Part shown: positions 58,591 to 64,000 of the stretch, one piece after another
Numbering within the stretch: position 1 is the stretch's first letter
Layout of the letters: the number at the start of each line of letters is the position of its first letter
DNA from: Spirulina subsalsa FACHB-351
Lineage (GTDB): Bacteria; Cyanobacteriota; Cyanobacteriia; Cyanobacteriales; Spirulinaceae
Length of the DNA stretch: 64,000 nt
Direction: 5' to 3'
Assembly: GCF_026130165.1 (NCBI RefSeq)
Contig: NZ_JAIHOM010000001.1
Span: 45,390 to 109,389, forward strand
Notes under the pieces: model-generated
The model's input: the letters and a program-made list of their open reading frames with translations, nothing else
The model's database searches: none
Told to the model about the DNA's origin: nothing
Translations under genes and position numbers: made by a program

Positions 58591-59178
58591 TTACCAACCA
58601 CTGACGGCATAAAGAGCGGGGGAAGATGACACGGGGGCGGATTCTTCCTCAAGGGTGGGATTTACCCGCACTTCCGCGCAAAAGGTAGCTGTATTAAAAC
58701 CGCCAAAGCGTTTAACGGTACTCATGCGCAGACGAATGTCAGGACTGGGAAACCAAAAACGCTCAATGACGCTCATGGTTTCGTATTCGGTGACGAGATT
58801 GAGAGCTTCTTCTTCGTCCACTTCGTACTCCCCAGCCACGGGGACAATTTCAGCATAACCCCGTTCTCGTAACAGTTTCCCTTTTTTGGGGTTTTCACCA
58901 TCAGGAATCAGAGCAAAGACGCTTTTTCCTTTGTGTTCCTCCCCTTCTTTGTCCCAAGCCATTGAACCTTCCCAACTCACGAGGGCGCCGCCGACGGTTA
59001 AACTGGGATCGGCATCGTGCATCTGGCAAATTTCAATGATGCGGGGATCATCGGCGGGTAACATTGTAACGGTAATTTCCGATCCTCCAGTTTCAGCCCG
59101 TCGGAAGGGGAGATGATGGGTGGTGCGTTGCGATCGCCAAGTGCCTGCGCTTTTCTCAAAAAATGTTAAACCGTCCAT
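58591..59178 (-). CDS. cpcS: Phycobiliprotein lyase, CpcS/CpeS type
   Basis: CpcS lyases attach phycocyanobilin to Cys-82-type sites of phycobiliproteins. The lipocalin-like protein of 195 residues starts MDGLTFFEKSAGTWRSQRTT and has RERGYAEIVPVAGEYEVDEE, LVTEYETMSVIERFWF and TVKRFGGFNTATFCAEVRV. The ATG at 59178 is used. The frame extends to 59253 but would overlap the upstream lyase gene. That second CpcS-family gene lies directly upstream, which suggests a two-subunit lyase. Confidence 0.93.
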   Translation of the reverse strand: MDGLTFFEKSAGTWRSQRTTHHLPFRRAETGGSEITVTMLPADDPRIIEICQMHDADPSLTVGGALVSWEGSMAWDKEGEEHKGKSVFALIPDGENPKKGKLLRERGYAEIVPVAGEYEVDEEEALNLVTEYETMSVIERFWFPSPDIRLRMSTVKRFGGFNTATFCAEVRVNPTLEEESAPVSSSPALYAVSGW

Positions 59179-59224
59179 GTCTAAATGACTTGCTCCTTGG
59201 GTGTGAGAGGTTTTCCCTATTGTT

Positions 59225-59782
59225 TCACGATTGCTCCTTTTGTTCCACCCCAAAGCCTACTAATAACAGGGTATCTAACGGTTGTCCCGCTTCCGGTCGT
59301 TGGTAGTTGTAAATGCGGCGAATGCGGAGGGTAGGATTAATCAGGGTGATGGAGTCCACCGACACAACGCGAGTGTATTGGGTGGTCATTAACAGTTCTC
59401 GGGTGCTGTTATTAAAGCTAAACTGAGAAATAATCGGCCGAGACTCTTCATAGGCGCGATCGCGTAAATAATCCCCCGTTAATATCTCTCCCCGTTGCTC
59501 CTGCGGCACAAAGAGCAAATTGAGGGTTTGAGATACCTTGTCCCCATGTTCAGAAACCGTCTGAAAGCCCAAGGAAAAGCCCGGCAAGGGGTCTACATCG
59601 GGCATCGTGGGGTAGAGGTTATCGGTAAGGACTTTGAGCTTGAGTGCCGGGGAAAGGGGGGCAATTTGGAAATCTGTGTGCGATCGCTCTACTTCCTGTT
59701 TCGTCAAATAATGATAAGTCCGTTCCGTTTGCCAATTGCCTACACAATGGTCAAAAAACTGATGAAACACTGTAGTATCCAT
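59225..59782 (-). CDS. Second CpcS-family lyase (CpcU-like)
   Basis: The 185-residue protein is distantly related to CpcS: FFDHCVGNWQTERTYHYLTK parallels FFEKSAGTWRSQRTTHH, and the C-terminal strands (TLRIRRIYNYQRPE, VGFGVEQ) match the end of the fold. In Synechococcus PCC 7002, CpcS works as a heterodimer with CpcU, so CpcU is the natural candidate. Subunit identity is inferred. The ATG at 59782 gives MDTTVFHQFF. It is 46 bases upstream of cpcS. Confidence 0.78.
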   Translation of the reverse strand: MDTTVFHQFFDHCVGNWQTERTYHYLTKQEVERSHTDFQIAPLSPALKLKVLTDNLYPTMPDVDPLPGFSLGFQTVSEHGDKVSQTLNLLFVPQEQRGEILTGDYLRDRAYEESRPIISQFSFNNSTRELLMTTQYTRVVSVDSITLINPTLRIRRIYNYQRPEAGQPLDTLLLVGFGVEQKEQS

Positions 59783-59805
59783 ACATTTCAAACCCCAAAA
59801 ATGAA

Positions 59806-60729
59806 TTAACGTTTGCGGAGGACTTCTAACAAAGTGAGAAACTCTGGGGGAGGGGGTGCGATCGCCTCAATCATTTCCCCAGACACAGGATGCTCTAAAC
59901 TTAAACGATAGGCATGGAGCGCTTGCCCCGTCAAGTTCACCCCCACCGAGCGCCCCACCCCATAGACAACATCCCCTACAATCGGATGACCCATCGAGCT
60001 ACTATGAACCCGAATTTGATGAGTGCGTCCCGTTTCTAGCTTAAACTCCAACAGCGTGAAATTGCCCAACCGTTCCCTCACCCGCCAATGAGTTACAGCC
60101 TCTCGCCCCCCCTGGGACTCCGGCACAATCCCCTGTTTTTTCCGATCCACAGGATGGCGACCTATCGGCGCATCAATCGTCCCCTCAGAAGCCCTTGGCG
60201 CGCCATAGACCACCCCTAAATACTCCCGTTGGGCTGTTTTGGTCTGAATCTGCTTTTGCAGGTGTTGGTGAGCCTGATCCGTCTTCGCCACCACTATCGC
60301 CCCCGTGGTATCCTTATCCAAACGATGGACAATTCCCGGCCGTTCCACCCCCCCAATCCCCGCTAAATCCTGACAGTGGTAGAGTAACGCATTAACCAAC
60401 GTTCCCCCACTGTGGCCCGGTGCCGGATGAACCACCATCCCCGCGGCTTTATTAATAATAATCAGACTTTCATCTTCGTAGAGAATATCAAGGGGGAGGT
60501 TTTCCGGTTCAAGTGCGAGGGATTCTGTGGGGGGAATTTCGAGAGTAATTTGATCCCCAATTTGTACCACCATTTGCTTTTTACGGCACAGTTGACCATT
60601 AACTTGAACTTGTCCCCCTTCTATTAATTTCTGTAAGCGAGAACGAGTTAATTCTGGAAGTTCGGCCGCTAACCAACGGTCTAAACGGGTCGCTTTTTCG
60701 GCAACAGTTAAAGAGAGATAATCGTGCAT
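59806..60729 (-). CDS. RluD-like 23S rRNA pseudouridine synthase
   Basis: The RluA-family enzyme (307 residues) has an N-terminal S4 RNA-binding domain (LDRWLAAELPELTRSRLQKL) and a catalytic domain with GIVHRLDKDTTGAIVVAKT, which holds the catalytic Asp. KLETGRTHQIRVH and HALHAYRL-type segment QALHAYRLSLEHPVSG follow. The domain order fits RluD, which modifies helix 69, but the site cannot be proven from sequence. It lies 23 bases upstream of the lyase pair on the same strand and could be the operon's first gene. Confidence 0.92.
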   Translation of the reverse strand: MHDYLSLTVAEKATRLDRWLAAELPELTRSRLQKLIEGGQVQVNGQLCRKKQMVVQIGDQITLEIPPTESLALEPENLPLDILYEDESLIIINKAAGMVVHPAPGHSGGTLVNALLYHCQDLAGIGGVERPGIVHRLDKDTTGAIVVAKTDQAHQHLQKQIQTKTAQREYLGVVYGAPRASEGTIDAPIGRHPVDRKKQGIVPESQGGREAVTHWRVRERLGNFTLLEFKLETGRTHQIRVHSSSMGHPIVGDVVYGVGRSVGVNLTGQALHAYRLSLEHPVSGEMIEAIAPPPPEFLTLLEVLRKR

Positions 60730-60766
60730 TGTGTAGGCGTTAATTCGGAAGCTCTTAAGATAATTA

Positions 60767-60912
60767 TGGTTTGCTGAATCACTCAGGGAGTCGGGAATCG
60801 GGTCGGGGGTAATGTCATTGGGAGGTACGAAGCAATCTAGTCAGGAGTTGGGGAATTATTTCCTATTACCTATTACCTTATTGAGTCTAGCGTTTGGTTT
60901 TTCATCAAACCC
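60767..60912. mobile_element. MITE-like element, diverged ends
   Basis: TGGTTTGCTGAATCACTC (left, after TA 60765-60766) and GGTTTTTCATCAAACCC (right, before TA 60913-60914) are imperfect inverted ends of the same family. The interior has CAGGGAGTCGGGAATCGGG and ATTACCTATTACC. TCTAGCGTTTGG near the right end matches the remnant at 36975. Confidence 0.55.
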
Positions 60913-60936
60913 TAATTCGACCCGTTTTAATCGGGG

Positions 60937-61278
60937 TCACTCCGTAAGAAAAAGAACCCGGATCAAAAGGATAACAAGAGAACAACTAAATATTGTCCCA
61001 CAAATCGGGAAAATGCGGTTAGCAAACCACAGGGGTAGAAAGATATCTGCCACGGAGCCTTTTTCGTGACCAAGGCGCTCCACTAATAGAGTCAGAGGAC
61101 AAGTCCACCCTGACACCATTAAAACAACACTTTCAATCAATACCAAGCCGACAGCAACCCAAGTCCACGAGGTAATTTTCCCCGAAACTGCACTAAATAA
61201 GGAGTAAAGTACACATAGGCTCAGAATCCAAAAAATAATCGTATGAATTAACTTAATCTGGGCAACGGTAATTTTCAT
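60937..61278 (-). CDS. Small multi-pass membrane protein, unknown
   Basis: At 113 residues it has about four predicted helices (IIFWILSLCVLYSLFSAV; WTWVAVGLVLIESVVLMVSG; IFSCSLVILLIRVLF) and a conserved-looking loop, WTCPLTLLVERLGHEKGSV. The CPLT element recalls DUF2784-type proteins, but I would not assign it. It has no operon partners. Confidence 0.65.
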   Translation of the reverse strand: MKITVAQIKLIHTIIFWILSLCVLYSLFSAVSGKITSWTWVAVGLVLIESVVLMVSGWTCPLTLLVERLGHEKGSVADIFLPLWFANRIFPICGTIFSCSLVILLIRVLFLTE

Positions 61279-61704
61279 AAAATTTTGACCAATTTTACCC
61301 TAATTCTATATAAGGCTTGCTGAATAACTCTACTCGTAGCGCTAGGGAACAGGGAACAATTAACAATTAAAAATCATCTATTACCCATTACCCATTACCC
61401 ATTACCCATTACCTATTACCCATTACCTATTACCCATTACCTATTACCTATTACCTATTACCTATTCCTAGACCAGTTTAGTTTGATCTGTAGTCTAAGA
61501 GTAGCACAAGACAGCCCGGCCTCGCCCTGCCAGTAGGTCAGGATGGTTCACACTAACAATGTCCTCTCACTTTGATTGTTAAATTGGCTGATTGATTGTT
61601 AAATTGGCTGAGAAATGATAGTCTCAATCCAGTTTTATCTGAAAAGGGGCCGAGTGTTTGCTCCATCTGCCTCACCCTAATTCAATTGCCGTGATTATTT
61701 TCCT
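61279..61704. repeat. Repeat-rich gap: MITE end, heptamer array, 20-bp tandem duplication
   Basis: GGCTTGCTGAATAACTCTAC (61314-61333) is a MITE left end without an obvious partner. Twelve tandem ATTACCC/ATTACCT heptamers occupy 61380-61463. TTGATTGTTAAATTGGCTGA is duplicated in tandem at 61572-61591 and 61592-61611. The dacB promoter should lie after the duplication. Confidence 0.85.
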
Positions 61705-62631
61705 ATGAAAAAAATAGCTACTTGGTTTAAATCAGCCTTGGTCGTGACAACGGCGGCCATCGCCTCGGAAAGTTTGTTCCTCACTACTCCTGCCTTAGCA
61801 GACCCCTCTGATTTTACCCCAGAATTGACCTTACAAGTCAACCCAGAAATCACCCCGGAAGTCCCTCCAACGGTGGCACAAGCAGATAGTATTCCCATCT
61901 ATGTTCCCCCCCCGGAACGCCATACACCGGGCATTTGTGAGGAGTTTGTAGAACCCAGCATTACGGATATTATTCAACGTCGTGGTGGGCGTTGGGGGGT
62001 TTTAGTGCAAACTTTGGATGGTCGCACCCTCTACACTTATAACGCGAATACCCAGTTAATTCCTGCCTCCAATATTAAACTGTTCACCACAGCGGCCGCC
62101 TTACAACGACTTAACTTACAAAGTTCTATTCGTTCTCAATCCCTAGTCAGTTGGATTAATACCACTAACTTAAGGAGTAATAACAGCTATGCGGATGTGC
62201 TATTAAGTACCCTTGGGGGAGTGCAAGCGGCACGGCAAAGTCTAACCCAGTTGGGGGTGAATGGGGGATTTCGTCAAGTGGATGGGTCGGGTCTATCGCG
62301 CAATAATTTAGCCACAGCACAATCCCTAGTGGAAACTTTGCGGGCGATGTATTTTAACGATAAACGGGATGTGTTTATTCGCTCCTTACCTGTGGCCGGA
62401 AAAAGTGGCACCCTGAGTCGTCGTTTTCATAATACCCGCGCTCAAGGTCGAGTCTACGCCAAAACAGGAACGTTAACCGGAGTGCGGGCTTTATCGGGTT
62501 ATATTGAGCATCCCGAATATGGGATGTTGGTCTTTAGTATTTTGGTGAATAATCCCTCACAATCGGGGGCTAACTTGGTCAATTCCGTTGATTCCATCGT
62601 GATTGCTCTGTCCCAGATAATGCGCTGTTAA
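61705..62631 (+). CDS. Compact D-Ala-D-Ala carboxypeptidase, peptidase S13 family
   Basis: This penicillin-binding protein trims or cleaves peptidoglycan stem peptides in the periplasm. It has a signal peptide (cleavage near TPALAD), a Pro-rich stretch, then the three S13 motifs: SxxK in [14 protein letters not shown], SxN in [12 protein letters not shown], and KTG in [17 protein letters not shown]. At 308 residues it is much shorter than E. coli PBP4. Only about 75 residues separate SxxK from SxN, so the inserted domains II and III are missing. Its 3' end overlaps convergent cofH by 75 bases. Confidence 0.9.
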   Translation: MKKIATWFKSALVVTTAAIASESLFLTTPALADPSDFTPELTLQVNPEITPEVPPTVAQADSIPIYVPPPERHTPGICEEFVEPSITDIIQRRGGRWGVLVQTLDGRTLYTYNANTQLIPASNIKLFTTAAALQRLNLQSSIRSQSLVSWINTTNLRSNNSYADVLLSTLGGVQAARQSLTQLGVNGGFRQVDGSGLSRNNLATAQSLVETLRAMYFNDKRDVFIRSLPVAGKSGTLSRRFHNTRAQGRVYAKTGTLTGVRALSGYIEHPEYGMLVFSILVNNPSQSGANLVNSVDSIVIALSQIMRC

Positions 62632-63762
62632 GAGGGGTCGAGATTGATAAAGGGTGGTACGTTCTAAGGCCGGACGGTGGAGGGAGGCGATCGCATTCCG
62701 TAACTCCTCTACCGTCAAAGACGTGCCACCCTGCGCCCCGGCCATACTGGTGATATGTTCTTCCATTAAGGTCCCTCCCAAGTCGTTACAGCCCCATTTC
62801 AAGGCCTCTGTGGCCCCCTTTAAACCCAGCTTCACCCAACTGGGTTGATGATTGACAATCCAGCGTCCCAGATAGATGCGAGCAACGGCCGTTAAGCGTA
62901 ATACCTCCTCTAACACAGGTTGATCTCGTCCCACTCTGCGACGGAGGGGAACCGGGGCAAATTGTCCCACAAAGGGCAGCAGGATAAACTCCGTAATGCG
63001 GGCCGGGTAATGATGGGCGATCGCCTTTTCTTGTAACTGTCGCAGTAATTCCAAGTGGTGAATCTGCTCCATGGGGGTTTCAATATGACCACACATTAAC
63101 GTACTAGTGGTGGGTAAACCCTCTTCTAGTGCCGTTTCCACCACGTCCAACCAGGTGGCCGTATCAATTTTTTCGGGACAAATCACCCGACGCACCCGAT
63201 CATCCAACACCTCCGCGGCCGTGCCGGGTAAAGATCCCACTCCACCCCCCCGCAGGGCTACAATCACCTCTCGTAGGGATAAACCATCCTCCCGAGCGAT
63301 AAACTGCACCTCTTGGGGAGAAAAAGCATGAATATGAAGCTGGGGAAAATCTTGTTTAATCGTTTCCACTAAGCGCAGATAATAAGCCAAACTAGAACCA
63401 TTGAGTTTCGCGGCCGGATTTAACCCCCCCTGCATACAAATCTCACTCGCTCCCCCTCTCACCGCTTCCTCCGCTTTAGCCCGGATTTGCTCCCACCCCA
63501 ACCAATAAGCCCCCTCCTCCCCCTCATCCCGACGGAAGGCACAAAAATTACAATGTTGTTCGCAGATATTCGTATAGTTAATGTTGCGATTCACTACATA
63601 GGTCACGGTTTCCCCCACTTGTTCTTGACGGAGGCGATCGCTCGTTTCCCGAATCTTCTCCACCACGACGGGATCCGTTTGCTGTAATAACAGCACCCCT
63701 TCCTCTGGGGTTAAATCATACCCATCACAGACCCGATTGAGTAATTGTTCAATTAACTTCAT
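62557..63762 (-). CDS. cofH: CofH, 7,8-didemethyl-8-hydroxy-5-deazariboflavin synthase subunit 2
   Basis: CofH is the radical-SAM enzyme that, with CofG, makes the deazaflavin chromophore from tyrosine and a ribityl pyrimidine. In cyanobacteria this chromophore is the antenna of some photolyases. At 401 residues it has [20 protein letters not shown] with the CxxxCxxC cluster motif, [10 protein letters not shown], and [16 protein letters not shown]. The C-terminal part ([20 protein letters not shown], then GGTLMEE) is family-typical. No cofG is in the window. The stop lies inside the opposing carboxypeptidase gene. Confidence 0.95.
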   Translation of the reverse strand: MKLIEQLLNRVCDGYDLTPEEGVLLLQQTDPVVVEKIRETSDRLRQEQVGETVTYVVNRNINYTNICEQHCNFCAFRRDEGEEGAYWLGWEQIRAKAEEAVRGGASEICMQGGLNPAAKLNGSSLAYYLRLVETIKQDFPQLHIHAFSPQEVQFIAREDGLSLREVIVALRGGGVGSLPGTAAEVLDDRVRRVICPEKIDTATWLDVVETALEEGLPTTSTLMCGHIETPMEQIHHLELLRQLQEKAIAHHYPARITEFILLPFVGQFAPVPLRRRVGRDQPVLEEVLRLTAVARIYLGRWIVNHQPSWVKLGLKGATEALKWGCNDLGGTLMEEHITSMAGAQGGTSLTVEELRNAIASLHRPALERTTLYQSRPLLTAHYLGQSNHDGINGIDQVSPRL

Positions 63763-64000
63763 CTTTACTTACCGTTTAAGGTTTCATCTTTTTTTATTGA
63801 TAATTGATATCGCCAACAAGAAACCCCACTAGCCTTATACTCACGAGGTTTGGGGCAGGGTTTAACCAATTTGTCATCAAAACCTCCTGGGTCTGAAACC
63901 CCGTCCTTTAAGGACGGCTTTGTATTTTTCTGGTAATATTGGAAATATCGAAAAGCGAAAACCAAGGCTATTCGATATTAGCACCTTGAAAATTGGATAT
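63763..64000. other. Window end: possible IS605-type debris with a perfect hairpin
   Basis: CCGTCCTTTAAGGACGG at 63901-63917 is a palindromic hairpin followed by CTTTGTATTTTT, terminator-like on the plus strand. The GAAACCCC just before it resembles IS200/IS605 right-end sequence. No protein-like frame is seen, and the element, if real, may continue beyond the window. Confidence 0.4.

Noticed and set aside
63765..63965. 66-residue frame upstream of cofH
   Set aside because: Its composition is not protein-like and it runs through a hairpin and IS-like sequence.

Overview
The window is chromosomal DNA of a cyanobacterium. The evidence is magnesium chelatase ChlH, the cyclase-associated Ycf54, phytoene desaturase/synthase (crtP, crtB), two phycobiliprotein lyases of the CpcS family, a GuaB3-type IMP dehydrogenase, CofH for a deazaflavin cofactor, and many copies of the HIP1 octamer GCGATCGC. 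Genus cannot be fixed from the sequence. Many intergenic gaps hold small mobile-element debris, and there are surface or exported proteins (PEP-CTERM, SLH, haemagglutinin-type) of the kind common in filamentous cyanobacteria.

Layout. 1-10 kb: 3' end of gltB, a group 2 sigma factor, a PAS-GGDEF diguanylate cyclase, folE, an unusual nucleotidyltransferase and guaB3. 10-18 kb: a C15 peptidase-like protein, a PEP-CTERM protein, then the chaperone cluster grpE - dnaK - dnaJ followed by a TusA-like protein and rsgA, the last three overlapping by 4 bases each. 17.6-21.7 kb (minus): a tightly overlapping TPR / unknown / BolA-like operon and an SLH-GHL10 glycoside hydrolase-like protein. 22.1-27.3 kb: a single 1723-residue exoprotein joining a two-partner-secretion haemagglutinin domain, DUF4347, a beta-helix, Ig-like repeats and a C-terminal CHAT caspase-like protease. 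27.4-35.4 kb: a DUF1611/dipeptide-epimerase pair resembling the DgcN/DgcA D-glutamate route, a Nudix hydrolase, small unknowns, a peptidoglycan-binding protein, prfC, a Nif11-like protein and ndk. 35.6-40.4 kb: a J-domain/TPR membrane protein convergent with an Hsp70-like protein, then a lipoprotein. 41-55.8 kb: dxs, yidD-like, crtP, crtB, pdxJ, ycf54, orphan hicB, chlH, two tandem paralogues of unknown function and an LpxB-related glycosyltransferase. 56.0-58.3 kb: a CRISPR array with 31 apparently identical 37-base repeats and no cas gene in view. 58.6-63.8 kb: two CpcS-family lyases, an RluD-like pseudouridine synthase, a small membrane protein, a compact S13 carboxypeptidase and cofH.

Two layers of mobile debris run through the window. 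One is a family of short non-coding elements (about 140-230 bp) with termini close to GGGCTTGCTGAATAAC, flanked by TA, resembling IS630/mariner MITEs. In two genes (gltB and the CHAT exoprotein) the element end sits exactly on the stop codon, so that TA plus the first G of the element reads TAG. The other layer is IS200/IS605 TnpB remnants and right-end hairpins at about 12.6, 40.5, 46.4, 47.8, 53.8 and probably 63.9 kb.

Pigment, isoprenoid and cofactor genes (dxs, crtP, crtB, chlH, ycf54, cpcS, cofH) are the dominant metabolic theme. The most unusual items are the haemagglutinin-CHAT fusion, the stop-codon MITE insertions, the tandem unknown paralogues before the LpxB-like gene, and the cas-less CRISPR array, four of whose spacers carry HIP1 sites.
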